A stretch of 64,000 nt of DNA, taken from contig JBBDQN010000050.1 in NCBI GenBank assembly GCA_040905905.1, positions 1 to 64,000 on the forward strand, written 5' to 3'. Source of the DNA: JAICND01 sp040905905 (GTDB lineage: Bacteria; Actinomycetota; Acidimicrobiia; Spongiisociales; ZC4RG35). How positions within the stretch are numbered: position 1 is the stretch's first letter; each line of letters starts with the position of its first letter. Under the pieces are notes generated by a model that worked only from the letters and a program-made list of their open reading frames with translations, was not told where the DNA came from and did no database searches. Both the position numbers and the translations under genes were made by a program. Of the stretch, positions 1 through 7,909 are shown one piece after another.

Positions 1-60
1 AGCAGCGGAATAATAGCCAGTGCGATGATTTCCCGAATGACATCGTTAAGGAAGGGAGAT

Positions 61-765
61 CTAGGACTTACCAAACACCGGGATGGCGGCGCCATTGATG
101 ACCGCCGATTCGTCGCTCAGCAAGAACTCGGCCACCGCCGCGATTTCTTCGGGGGTCGGCCAGTTGACATAGTTGGCGTAGGGCGCCGTTGCCCTGGTGG
201 CCGGGGTGTCGATGACCGCGGGAAGCAGGACGTTGCAGGTGATCTGGGTACCGTCGAGTTCCTGGGCGACGGTCTTGCCCAGGGCCACCACTCCGGCCTT
301 GGCCATGTTGAAGGCCGCCTGGCCGGCCGGAGTGTCGAATGCGGCCCGGCTCCCAACCAGCATGATCCGGCCCCAGCCGGCCGCCCGGAGGTGGGGTAGG
401 GCTGCCCGTACGGTGTAAAACGCCGAACGCAGATTGAGGTCGAGCATTCGCTCCAACCGGACGTCATCGGTGTCCTCGATGTCACGTCCCCCGGCCCAGC
501 CGCCGACCAGGGAGCAGACCATGCTGATCCCACCGAACTGGTCGGCGATCTCCTTCATAAAGGCGTTTATCGCCTCGGGATTGGTCGCATCCACCCTCCG
601 CAGGGTGAGCTGCTGGTCGTCGACCTCGAACTCCCGCTCGAAACGGTCGGCCTCTTCGGGCAACAAGTAGGTAACTGCCAGCCGGACGTCGCGTCGGAGA
701 AGTCGGCGGACTAGGGCCGATCCCAGCCCCCCCGTGCCGCCAGTTATTACTGCTGATCGGTTCAC
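61..765 (-). CDS. Short-chain dehydrogenase/reductase family protein lacking the catalytic Tyr
   Basis: This is a classical-fold short-chain dehydrogenase/reductase expected to bind NAD(P)(H) in the cytoplasm; its substrate cannot be told. A TGGTGGLG dinucleotide-binding motif opens the protein. The catalytic Ser is visible in GSRAAF. Exactly 13 residues later, where the Tyr of the YxxxK motif belongs, the sequence reads FNMAK, so Tyr is replaced by Phe while Lys is kept. I chose the GTG at 765 because AGGAG lies 4 bases upstream of it; an upstream start at 819 would add 18 residues that do not look like SDR sequence. The gene is divergent from the ABC ATPase gene. The family call is firm, but ordinary SDR chemistry is doubtful. 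Confidence 0.85.
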   Translation of the reverse strand: MNRSAVITGGTGGLGSALVRRLLRRDVRLAVTYLLPEEADRFEREFEVDDQQLTLRRVDATNPEAINAFMKEIADQFGGISMVCSLVGGWAGGRDIEDTDDVRLERMLDLNLRSAFYTVRAALPHLRAAGWGRIMLVGSRAAFDTPAGQAAFNMAKAGVVALGKTVAQELDGTQITCNVLLPAVIDTPATRATAPYANYVNWPTPEEIAAVAEFLLSDESAVINGAAIPVFGKS

Positions 766-845
766 CTTGCTCCTGTCCCACCCGACGCGACTTGAATCCA
801 TCATGGTAGGTTCCCTCAACTGCTAGCGACATCTCTGGAGGAGAC

Positions 846-2033
846 ATGGCGTCGATCCTTTTCGACCGCGTAGGCAAGGTCTATCCGGGTGGCACCCGTG
901 CCATCACCGACGTCAATCTCGGAATCTCCGACGGTGAATTTCTGGTGTTGGTGGGACCCTCAGGCTGTGGCAAATCAACCCTGCTCCGAATGATCGCGGG
1001 TCTCGAGGAGGTGACCGAAGGCGAGTTGAAGATCGGAGAGCGGGTAGTCAACGACGTTTCCCCCAAAGACAGAGACATTGCCATGGTGTTCCAGAACTAC
1101 GCGCTCTATCCACACATGTCGGTCTACGACAACATGGCCTTCGGGTTGAAGCTCCGCAAGATGTCGAAGGACGAGATCAAGCGGCGGGTGGACGACGCCG
1201 CCCGGGTGCTTGAGATCACCGAATACCTCGATCGCAAGCCCAAAGCGCTCTCCGGCGGCCAGCGCCAGCGGGTGGCGATGGGTCGGGCCATCGTCCGCGA
1301 ACCTGTCGCCTTCCTGATGGACGAGCCCCTTTCCAACCTCGACGCCAAGCTGCGCGTGCAGATGCGTTCTGAGATCGGCCTTCTCCAGCAGCGTCTCGGA
1401 ACCACAACGGTCTATGTCACCCACGATCAAGTCGAGGCAATGACCATGGGTGATCGGGTGGCAGTGATTCGCAAGGGTACGCTGCAACAGGTTGATACCC
1501 CGCGGGCGCTCTATGACAACCCCGACAACCTGTTCGTCGCAGGCTTCATCGGGAGTCCGTCGATGAACTTCGTTTATGGCCGCATCGAGGGAGAAGGCGA
1601 CAACCTCTACGCCGCCTTTGCCGGCGACCGGGTCAAGGTTGATCGTTCGGTGATCGCCGCCCGGCCCGGGTTGAGCGACTACACAGGCAAGGAGATTGTG
1701 ATCGGCATCCGCCCCGAGGCATTCGAGCTGGTTGCCGCGGTGCCCAATGCGAATCCCGACCACATCATCGGGGTGAAGGTGGATCTAACCGAACAACTCG
1801 GCTCAGAAGCCTTCATCCATTTCCTCAAACCCTCCCCCCCGGTGATTACGCCAGACATTCATGAGTTGCTCGCCGACCAGGGAACGGACCCAGCTTCCCT
1901 TGGGTCCGAAACCAAGTTCACAGCGAGGGTGGACCCGGATTTCTGCCCTAGTAGCGGTGAAGACGCCCGGCTGGTGGTGGAGACGGCCAAGCTTCACTTC
2001 TTCGACAAAGAAACCGGCCTGGCGATTAAGTAA
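846..2033 (+). CDS. ABC transporter ATP-binding protein, sugar importer type (MalK/UgpC/MsmK-like)
   Basis: This is the ATPase subunit of a carbohydrate-type ABC importer and would energise uptake from the cytoplasmic face. Walker A is GPSGCGKST at residues 37-45, followed by the Q-loop region (FQNYALYPHMS), the signature LSGGQRQR, Walker B with FLMDEPLSNLDAKLR, and the switch His in VTHDQ. The C-terminal third carries an OB-type regulatory domain with the GIRPE motif typical of MalK-like proteins. At 395 residues it is slightly longer than the usual 360-380. GGAGGA lies just upstream of the ATG. No permease or binding-protein gene is nearby, so it probably serves permeases encoded elsewhere, as MsmK-type multitask ATPases do; that is inference. 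Confidence 0.93.
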   Translation: MASILFDRVGKVYPGGTRAITDVNLGISDGEFLVLVGPSGCGKSTLLRMIAGLEEVTEGELKIGERVVNDVSPKDRDIAMVFQNYALYPHMSVYDNMAFGLKLRKMSKDEIKRRVDDAARVLEITEYLDRKPKALSGGQRQRVAMGRAIVREPVAFLMDEPLSNLDAKLRVQMRSEIGLLQQRLGTTTVYVTHDQVEAMTMGDRVAVIRKGTLQQVDTPRALYDNPDNLFVAGFIGSPSMNFVYGRIEGEGDNLYAAFAGDRVKVDRSVIAARPGLSDYTGKEIVIGIRPEAFELVAAVPNANPDHIIGVKVDLTEQLGSEAFIHFLKPSPPVITPDIHELLADQGTDPASLGSETKFTARVDPDFCPSSGEDARLVVETAKLHFFDKETGLAIK

Positions 2034-2047
2034 CCCAAACAATTCGG

Positions 2048-2803
2048 CTACGGCCTGAGCAATTTGAAGCTCTCGGCCACGGGCATTCCAACCGGTTTGC
2101 CCTGTTCCTCCGACCAGACGCGCATGCGTTCGACAAATTCTGTTCGCGAGGCGTCATTTGTTCCGGCTCCGCGCATCGAGCTCTGGGTCTGGCTGGAGTG
2201 GCACAACAACGCTTCGATCTTCCTGTCGAATGAGCTCGAGATGTCCTCCCAGTAGTCGGGCTCGTCGGCCGACCACAGGAGGATCGCCTCGGGCCGATGC
2301 TTTACCAGACCGAGTTCGGGATAGAAGAGGTGATCGCGAGCTGCAACCACTCCATCGATAGTCGCCCAACCAGCGGCGCGGTGATCGGGGTGGAGCATGT
2401 AACGACGCCAAGGGTCGTGACTAAGGACCACGTCTGGACGGAGACGGCGGATCCACTCACAAGTGCGCTGACGCAGCTCCATCGTGTATTCCAACTCGCC
2501 GTCCACGTACCCGAGGTGGACGATCTCGCCGTTTGCTCTCAAGGCGGCGGCCGCTGCTTTCTGCTCGGCCAACCGGGTCGCGGCCAGTTGAGCCGGCGTT
2601 GTCCCCGGGTCCCAGGTGCCCTTGGATCCGTCCGTGACGATCAACATCGACACCTCGCATCCGGCCGATGCCCAGCGGGCAATGGTGCCGCCGGCGCCAA
2701 ACTCAGCATCATCGGGGTGGGCACCGATGGTCAGGGCCCGGCCGGGCACCGGCAGGGGTTCCGGGGTTAAATCGGCGATGGCGTCTGCGTAGAGCGAAGT
2801 CAC
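2048..2803 (-). CDS. PIG-L family deacetylase (LmbE-like)
   Basis: This is a zinc-dependent N-acetyl deacetylase of the PIG-L/LmbE family, the group that includes the mycothiol enzymes MshB and Mca. The family zinc motif AHPDD is seen in GAHPDDAEFGAGG near the N-terminus, and a second conserved His segment (LHPDHRAAG) supplies the third ligand. Length, about 251 residues, is normal. The GTG at 2803 overlaps the stop of the upstream cofC gene as GTGA, which implies translational coupling; a GTG at 2839 is also possible and has a weak AAGG upstream. Its pairing with a coenzyme F420 gene does not identify a substrate. It may act on a GlcNAc-containing small thiol or glycolipid, but nothing in the sequence decides this. 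Confidence 0.85.
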   Translation of the reverse strand: MTSLYADAIADLTPEPLPVPGRALTIGAHPDDAEFGAGGTIARWASAGCEVSMLIVTDGSKGTWDPGTTPAQLAATRLAEQKAAAAALRANGEIVHLGYVDGELEYTMELRQRTCEWIRRLRPDVVLSHDPWRRYMLHPDHRAAGWATIDGVVAARDHLFYPELGLVKHRPEAILLWSADEPDYWEDISSSFDRKIEALLCHSSQTQSSMRGAGTNDASRTEFVERMRVWSEEQGKPVGMPVAESFKLLRP

Positions 2804-3417
2804 GAAGGCGGGAGCGTATCCGTCATTTCGGCCAGCCACGGGACCTTGCGACGGAGTGCGGTCAAATCGACCGGGCTATCGAGATCGACGGCCAGGCCGG
2901 GATCGACGAGCACCAAAGGGTCGGTGTCGGCGAGCAGCCGCAGATGTCGCTGGAAGCTGCCGGGCCCATAGGCAAAGGGAAAGAGAGCGCGGTCGGAGCC
3001 TAAGAGAGGATTTCCACCGTCGGCACTGGGGGCGATGACCGCGCCGCCCCGCGCGATTTCTGCCACGACTGGTCGCAGTAGTTCGGGGCTGAGGAGCGGG
3101 AGATCGACGTGAATTATCAGCCAGGACATCCCACGGCGGCCAGCCTCCGCCACCGCCTCACCGGCTGCGGTGTCGAGGTTCGAGCCCTGGTCCAGGATCA
3201 CCTCGAAGCCCGAGTCCGATCCCCATTGGGCGACCTCATCGTCAGCCGCCAGCACCACCGGGGCGGCCCCGGCGAGTCGCAGGGACCGGAGGGTTCGCTT
3301 GGCCAACTCTCTGCTGATCGAGGTTCGCAAGTCGGGGGACAGCACCGCCTTGAGCCTTTGTTTGGCTGCGGCGAAGGGTTTGATAGGAACCGCTCCGAGG
3401 ACCTGGTAACCGGACAC
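2800..3417 (-). CDS. cofC: 2-phospho-L-lactate / phosphoenolpyruvate guanylyltransferase (CofC/FbiD)
   Basis: CofC (FbiD in mycobacteria) attaches GMP from GTP to 2-phospho-L-lactate or phosphoenolpyruvate, giving the activated side chain for coenzyme F420 biosynthesis in the cytoplasm. The 205-residue length fits the family. Visible family features are the N-terminal VPIKPFAAAKQRL segment, the metal-binding region DLPLLSP, the SADGGNPLLG segment and YGPGSFQRH. Actinobacterial homologues use phosphoenolpyruvate, so that substrate is likely here by family knowledge. The gene starts with GTG, is divergent from an F420-type oxidoreductase 55 bp away, and is followed by the PIG-L gene with overlapping stop and start. 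No other F420 biosynthesis gene lies in the window. Confidence 0.9.
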   Translation of the reverse strand: MSGYQVLGAVPIKPFAAAKQRLKAVLSPDLRTSISRELAKRTLRSLRLAGAAPVVLAADDEVAQWGSDSGFEVILDQGSNLDTAAGEAVAEAGRRGMSWLIIHVDLPLLSPELLRPVVAEIARGGAVIAPSADGGNPLLGSDRALFPFAYGPGSFQRHLRLLADTDPLVLVDPGLAVDLDSPVDLTALRRKVPWLAEMTDTLPPS

Positions 3418-3460
3418 CAGGGAAAGTTGGCAGGCCTTCAGCGTCTTTTCAATATTCCTC

Positions 3461-3466
3461 TACGAT
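3461..3466 (+). promoter_or_regulatory. Putative -10 hexamer (TACGAT) for a leaderless transcript
   Basis: TACGAT fits the actinobacterial TAnnnT -10 pattern and ends 6 bases before the ATG at 3473. Transcription would then start at or next to the start codon. No clear -35 element is seen. The same spacing recurs at many genes in this window. Confidence 0.4.
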
Positions 3467-3472
3467 CAAGCG

Positions 3473-4453
3473 ATGATGCGATCCGGTGTGTTTGTGCCTC
3501 AGGGCTGGCGACTCGACCTCGTAGGAATCCCCCGCGAACAGCACTGGTCCATCATCACCGATGTTGCCAAGAGCGCCGAGCAGGCTGGCTTCGAGTCGGT
3601 CTGGGTGTACGACCACTTCCACACGGTGCCGTTGGCGACCCAGGAGGTCACCTACGAAGCCTGGACCCTGATGGGAGCACTGGCTGTCGCCACCGATGGA
3701 GTACGTCTCGGTCAGATGTGTACGTGCAACTCGTATCGGATGCCCTCCTATCTGGCCAAGGCTGCGGCCTCGATCGATGTCATCTCGGGTGGTCGGTTGG
3801 AGATGGGGATCGGGGCAGGCTGGTACGAGCAGGAGTTCCTCGGGTATGGCTACGAGTTTCCGCGACCCGCGGTGCGGATCGGACAGCTCGCCGAGGGGGT
3901 CGAGATCATGAAGCGGATGTGGACCGAAGACGAGGTCCACTTCGACGGTAAGCACTATCAGCTACAAGGCGCTATCTGCCAGCCGAAACCCTTGCAACAG
4001 CCCCATATCCCTTTCTGGATCGCCGGCGGTGGTGAGCAGCTCACCCTGCGGGTCGCTGCCCAATACGCCGCCTACACCAACTTCGGGACGTCCCCTGAGG
4101 AATTCGCGGCTAAATCGGCGATCCTGGCTGAACACTGTCGCGACATCGGCCGCGATTTCGACGAGATCGTTCGGTCGGTCAATTTCAATGTTGTTTGTGA
4201 GGCCGACGAGGCCGCGGTCAAAGACCGGCTGGCCTGGATAGAAGACCATTTCCGGGCCGTCGTCGGTGAGGAGAGAGCGGCTCGTGCTGCCCGCAACTTC
4301 CAGACCATGTCCGGTACCCCTGAACAGTTGGTGGCGAAGCTGCGGCCCTGGGTTGCGGCCGGGCTGACTTACGCCATCACCTTTTTCCAGGAGTCGGCCT
4401 ACGATCGGGCGGGTTTCGAACGTTTTGCTCGCGAGGTGCTTCCCGCCGTCTGA
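3473..4453 (+). CDS. LLM class F420-dependent oxidoreductase
   Basis: This is a luciferase-like monooxygenase family protein of the type that uses reduced coenzyme F420 for hydride transfer in the cytoplasm; the substrate is unknown. It has the TIM-barrel pattern of the family: an N-terminal strand leading to ESVWVYDHFHTVP, a VRLGQMCTCNSYRMPS segment, the highly conserved SGGRLEMGIGAGWYEQEF motif, and a GGGEQLTLRVAAQYA stretch. Length (326 residues) is typical. There is no Shine-Dalgarno sequence, and a TACGAT hexamer 6 bases upstream suggests a leaderless mRNA. It stands beside and divergent from cofC, consistent with F420 dependence. Two relatives lie at 60695-61618 and at the right end of the window. 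Confidence 0.9.
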   Translation: MMRSGVFVPQGWRLDLVGIPREQHWSIITDVAKSAEQAGFESVWVYDHFHTVPLATQEVTYEAWTLMGALAVATDGVRLGQMCTCNSYRMPSYLAKAAASIDVISGGRLEMGIGAGWYEQEFLGYGYEFPRPAVRIGQLAEGVEIMKRMWTEDEVHFDGKHYQLQGAICQPKPLQQPHIPFWIAGGGEQLTLRVAAQYAAYTNFGTSPEEFAAKSAILAEHCRDIGRDFDEIVRSVNFNVVCEADEAAVKDRLAWIEDHFRAVVGEERAARAARNFQTMSGTPEQLVAKLRPWVAAGLTYAITFFQESAYDRAGFERFAREVLPAV

Positions 4454-4464
4454 GGCCTGCGTCG

Positions 4465-5256
4465 TTACACCAGAACCCGGGCCAGTTGGCGCGACTGCGC
4501 CACCAACGTCCCGTCCTCGTTCCAGAGTTCGGCGTCTTCTTCGAGCAGACCATCGATGAGCTGGCGCGTGCTGACCGACAACACCTGCCAATCCCCCTTC
4601 GGACGTCCTCGGATGTGAACGGTCAGCTCGATGGTGGGCGTCCAACCGATCAGCCCGAGATTGAAAACGGCCGGTGGGAAGGCGTCCACCATCAAGGGCA
4701 GCGAGGGGATGGTGGGCGCCATCCCGTCGGCAAAGCGGATCTTGCCGCTGAATTCCGCCCGGGTCTGGTTGGGGTCAAACACCCCGGCGGCTACCTGGGC
4801 CTGGGCGGCCGGGAGTAGAAACTCGAATCGGGAGACGATGGGATGTGGTGAAGGCCGTCCAGCCGAAGAAATCAGATCCTCGGCCAGCACCCGTGGTGCC
4901 GACATCACCCGGCTCGGTCCGACCTGGGAGTCAAGGTCACTAAAGCTCGCCAGCACCGCCAGGCGGTCGCGGTCACCCTGGCTCATGACGGCTATCGCAG
5001 TAGAGACGCTTCGACCTCTCTTGAGCATGGTCACTTTCACGCGGGCCGGACCCGGGTCTGCCGGCGAGAGGAAGTGGCCGGTGAGGGTCAGGGGGTCGGG
5101 GTGAGGTGACTCGGGCACCAGGGCGCTCATGATTATTCCCATCAGATACCCGCCGTTGGGGCGACCCCCAATCGACCACCGGTCGGAGACCTCCGCCGCG
5201 TATTCACCACCTCCAACCGCATGGACGGCCGTGTCTTCCTCGAACGCAAACGTCAC
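4465..5256 (-). CDS. Thioesterase family protein (double hotdog, TesB-like acyl-CoA thioesterase)
   Basis: This protein resembles the TesB-like thioesterases with two hotdog domains that hydrolyse acyl-CoA esters. The first domain begins with the RWSIGGRPNGGYLMG segment, followed by HPDPLTLTGHFLSP and a VKVTMLKRGRSVST strand, all typical of the N-terminal hotdog. The second half contains the TIELTVHIRGRP strand and a C-terminal DGTLVAQSRQLARV segment usual for this family. About 263 residues is the normal length. I place the start at GTG 5256, which overlaps the stop of the universal stress gene as GTGA; a TTG at 5277 is an alternative. Physiological substrate is not evident. Confidence 0.82.
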   Translation of the reverse strand: MTFAFEEDTAVHAVGGGEYAAEVSDRWSIGGRPNGGYLMGIIMSALVPESPHPDPLTLTGHFLSPADPGPARVKVTMLKRGRSVSTAIAVMSQGDRDRLAVLASFSDLDSQVGPSRVMSAPRVLAEDLISSAGRPSPHPIVSRFEFLLPAAQAQVAAGVFDPNQTRAEFSGKIRFADGMAPTIPSLPLMVDAFPPAVFNLGLIGWTPTIELTVHIRGRPKGDWQVLSVSTRQLIDGLLEEDAELWNEDGTLVAQSRQLARVLV

Positions 5257-5696
5257 GGAACGATCAGCAAGGGGCAACGGGCGTGATGGGCAAGACGATC
5301 GGCCACCGATCCGATGACCATCCGTTCGACCACTCCAGCGCCCCGGCGGCCAACGATCAACAAATCGGCCCGCTCGCGCTCGCAGAGGGCCAGGATGGCC
5401 GAGGTCGGATCGCCCAATTCTTCCACGGTGGTGTGGTCAACGTTGGTGAAGTCGACGTTCTTCTCGACCTCGGCGAGGATGCGCTGTTGGCCAGTGATCA
5501 AGGCCTCGGACAGCGCCGCCGGCGTCGGTGGCTCACCGGTAACACCCCACCACCCCTCGGGGGGCCGGACCACTGTTACCAAAATCAGCCGGGCCTCGTA
5601 GGTTCGGGCGAGCGATGCGGCCAACGCTGCGGCCCGGTCGCTCTGTTCGGAGCCATCCACGGCTGCGACGATTACTGAAGGCTTCCAGTCCATCAT
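5253..5696 (-). CDS. Universal stress protein, UspA family
   Basis: A single-domain universal stress protein, a cytoplasmic nucleotide-binding protein induced under stress in many bacteria. The 147-residue chain has the standard alpha/beta layout: an N-terminal VIVAAVDGSEQSDRA strand and helix, and the ATP-binding loop GRRGAGVVERMVIGSVADRLAHHARCPLLIV, which matches the G-2x-G-9x-G-(S/T) pattern of ATP-binding Usp proteins. Its stop overlaps the start of the thioesterase gene, so the two are probably cotranscribed. It is divergent from serA. No target or partner can be inferred. Confidence 0.92.
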   Translation of the reverse strand: MMDWKPSVIVAAVDGSEQSDRAAALAASLARTYEARLILVTVVRPPEGWWGVTGEPPTPAALSEALITGQQRILAEVEKNVDFTNVDHTTVEELGDPTSAILALCERERADLLIVGRRGAGVVERMVIGSVADRLAHHARCPLLIVP

Positions 5697-5719
5697 TTGA
5701 GACTAGAACCGGTGTCGTC

Positions 5720-5748
5720 TTGTTGGGTTGCCCGGAGCCGACGACAAT
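5720..5748 (+). promoter_or_regulatory. Candidate sigma-70-type promoter for serA
   Basis: TTGTTG at 5720-5725 and GACAAT at 5743-5748 are separated by 17 bases, giving a reasonable -35/-10 pair. Transcription would start near 5755, leaving a leader of about 19 bases with a GGTGGAGAAAG ribosome-binding site before the ATG at 5774. Only pattern evidence. Confidence 0.35.
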
Positions 5749-5773
5749 CTCTCTTCTAGGTGGAGAAAGTCTT

Positions 5774-7405
5774 ATGAAACCGAAGGTTGTTGTCGCCGAG
5801 CCGATCGCCCAAGCGGGGATTCGGGCGCTGGCGGTCGAGTTCGAGGTGGTCGACCTGAGCGGAGCCGATCGTTCGATCTTGAAGGATGCTCTGGCAGACG
5901 CCGCCGGCTTGGTGGTGCGCTCGGCAACTTTGGTGGATGACGAACTCATCGGAGCCGGTCCCAAATTGCGTGTCATTGGTCGAGCCGGGGTTGGGGTGGA
6001 CAACATCGACGTGGCGTCCGCGACCCGGAGGGGGGTTTTGGTGGTCAACGCCCCCCTGGCCAACACCGTGAGTGCGGCGGAACACGCGCTGGCCCTGTTG
6101 CTGTCCGTTGCCAGGCACGTTCCGGAGGCCGATGCCCGGACCAGGGCAGGAATCTGGGATCGCAAGAGCCTCACGGGAGTGGAGCTGAGCGGGAAGATCC
6201 TGGGGGTGGTGGGCCTTGGCAGGATCGGCACGCTGGTGGCACAACGGGCTGGCGCGTTCGACATGCGGGTCCTGGCCCACGACCCCTTCGTCGGACCTGA
6301 GCGAGCCCGGCGCATGGGAGTGGAGATGGTGGACCTCGAAGCTCTGCTCGAAGCCTCGGACTTCATCTCGATCCACCTGCCGTTGACCCAGGAGACCGAG
6401 GGCCTCTTTGGAAAGGACACTCTCGCTCGCTGCAAACCGGGCGTCCGAATTGTCAACACCTCCCGTGGTGGGATCATCGACGAGCTTGCCCTGGCCGAGG
6501 CGGTCCGCTCTGGGCACGTCGCTGGCGCCGCCCTCGATGTGTTTGCCGCCGAGCCGCCGATCGACAGCGCCTTGTTCGAACTACCGGCAGTGGTGGTCAC
6601 ACCCCACCTCGGCGCTTCGACCCTCGAGGCGCAGGACAAAGCCGGTGTCCAGGTGGCAGAGGCGGTGGCATCGGCCCTGCGGGGCGAGCTGGTCCCCTCG
6701 GCCGTAAACGTCGACCTCGGCGGTGAAGTGTCCGAAGAGGTTCAGCAGTTCCTGCCCGTGGCCGAACAGCTCGGCCGGGTCTTCATCGGATTGGCCGGTG
6801 GAGCCCCCGACGAAATCCGAGTCGAGGCGCGGGGACGGATCGCCGAGGGTGAAACCAAACCACTGGGTTTGGCGGTGCTCAAGGGTTGGCTCCAGGCTGT
6901 CTCAACCGATCAGGTTTCCTACGTCAACGTCCGTGCCCTGGCGGAAGCCCGAGGAATCGGTCTGGTGCTCGAGCAGTCGGGGGAGAGCCCCGGCTACGTG
7001 TCGGTGTTGTCCGTTTCCGGCTTGGTCGGAGGGATTGACGTCTCGGTCGCCGCAACTGTCTCTCGCAAAGGTCCGGTATTGGTCGAGATCCTCGGTCATG
7101 ATCTCGAACTTCCCATCTCACGCCACATGCTGATCCTCTCCAATGCTGATGTGCCCGGGGTCATCGGCCGGGTTGGTACATACCTGGGGGACGAGTCCAT
7201 CAACATCGCCAACATGGTGGTGGGCAGGTCGCGGAAGACCGACGACGGAGCGATGATGGGACTCAATCTCGACCAGCCGATGACCGAGGCACAGGTAAGC
7301 CAGATGAAGCGGTTGCCGGGCATCGTCGAGGCCCGTTATGTGGAGGTTGGCAACGTTGCCGGGGAGCGACCGACCCACGTGCAAGGCCGCCTCCGGTTCG
7401 AGTAG
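5774..7405 (+). CDS. serA: D-3-phosphoglycerate dehydrogenase
   Basis: SerA oxidises 3-phosphoglycerate to 3-phosphohydroxypyruvate with NAD+, the first step of serine biosynthesis. Domains in order are the split substrate-binding domain, the Rossmann NAD domain with GLGRIG at about residue 150, catalytic residues in the TSRGGIIDE and PHLGAST segments, an intervening allosteric substrate-binding domain, and a C-terminal ACT domain (MLILSNADVPGVIGRVG) for serine feedback. The 543-residue length matches the long, type I enzyme of actinobacteria. The ATG at 5774 is preferred over upstream in-frame starts because the conserved N-terminus (MKPKVVVAEPIA) begins there and a purine-rich ribosome-binding site precedes it. 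It converges on pgpA with a 3-bp gap. Confidence 0.96.
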   Translation: MKPKVVVAEPIAQAGIRALAVEFEVVDLSGADRSILKDALADAAGLVVRSATLVDDELIGAGPKLRVIGRAGVGVDNIDVASATRRGVLVVNAPLANTVSAAEHALALLLSVARHVPEADARTRAGIWDRKSLTGVELSGKILGVVGLGRIGTLVAQRAGAFDMRVLAHDPFVGPERARRMGVEMVDLEALLEASDFISIHLPLTQETEGLFGKDTLARCKPGVRIVNTSRGGIIDELALAEAVRSGHVAGAALDVFAAEPPIDSALFELPAVVVTPHLGASTLEAQDKAGVQVAEAVASALRGELVPSAVNVDLGGEVSEEVQQFLPVAEQLGRVFIGLAGGAPDEIRVEARGRIAEGETKPLGLAVLKGWLQAVSTDQVSYVNVRALAEARGIGLVLEQSGESPGYVSVLSVSGLVGGIDVSVAATVSRKGPVLVEILGHDLELPISRHMLILSNADVPGVIGRVGTYLGDESINIANMVVGRSRKTDDGAMMGLNLDQPMTEAQVSQMKRLPGIVEARYVEVGNVAGERPTHVQGRLRFE

Positions 7406-7408
7406 CAC

Positions 7409-7861
7409 TCAACCCAATAGCATCTGCACGACCCATCCGGCCGTCAGGCCGTAGAGCCCGGCCACGAAGTCGTCGGCCATGATGCCAACCCGGCCGCCGA
7501 TTCGTTCGGCCTCAGCTACCCCTGGGAAGAACCGCTTGGCGATGTCGGCGGCCCGAAAAACGACAAAAGCCACCAGGGCGCCGGGTAACGCCAAACCGAG
7601 AGTGGCTAGAAACGTGCCGGCCGCTTCATCGATCGCCACCCATCCTGGGTCGTCGTCGCCAACCTGGATCGATCGAATTGCCCACAGACCGGCCAACAGG
7701 CATATCACTAAAGCCAGCAGCCGGCCCCACCAGGGTTGAACCAGGAAGGCAATACCGAGAGCGACCAGACCGGCGATCGTGCCTGAACCCTCGTCGGCCC
7801 CACGAAAGCGGCGCAGCAGCAGCCCTGTTCCAAGGAAGGAAGCAACGAGGCGGGCCATCAT
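7409..7861 (-). CDS. pgpA: Phosphatidylglycerophosphatase A
   Basis: PgpA removes the phosphate from phosphatidylglycerophosphate to give phosphatidylglycerol at the cytoplasmic membrane. The 150-residue protein has three to four hydrophobic segments and the family motifs: an N-terminal GTGLL region, the acidic DDPGWVAIDEAAGTFLA segment, FRAADIAKRFFPG, and GGRVGIMADDFVAGLYG near the C-terminus. It starts with tandem ATG codons at 7861/7858, and TACCCT stands 6 bases upstream, so the mRNA may be leaderless. It is divergent from the S9 peptidase gene. Confidence 0.85.
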   Translation of the reverse strand: MMARLVASFLGTGLLLRRFRGADEGSGTIAGLVALGIAFLVQPWWGRLLALVICLLAGLWAIRSIQVGDDDPGWVAIDEAAGTFLATLGLALPGALVAFVVFRAADIAKRFFPGVAEAERIGGRVGIMADDFVAGLYGLTAGWVVQMLLG

Positions 7862-7867
7862 CCGCCG

Positions 7868-7873
7868 AGGGTA
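7868..7873 (-). promoter_or_regulatory. Putative -10 hexamer (TACCCT) upstream of pgpA
   Basis: Read on the minus strand, TACCCT is followed by CGGCGG and then the ATG of pgpA, a 6-base gap that fits a leaderless transcript. No ribosome-binding site is present in those 6 bases. Confidence 0.4.
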
Positions 7874-7909
7874 GGCAGCGACCGTGGGACCCGGTCACAA
7901 TGCCGGCTC

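Noticed and set aside
1..60. Start of a minus-strand membrane protein (hydrophobic frame with a possible TTG start at 74)
   Set aside because: Only about 20 residues are visible, there is no ribosome-binding site, and it would overlap the SDR gene end.
5533..6639. A 368-codon minus-strand open frame opposite serA
   Set aside because: Ser/Arg-rich composition and full overlap with conserved SerA coding sequence show it is a shadow frame.
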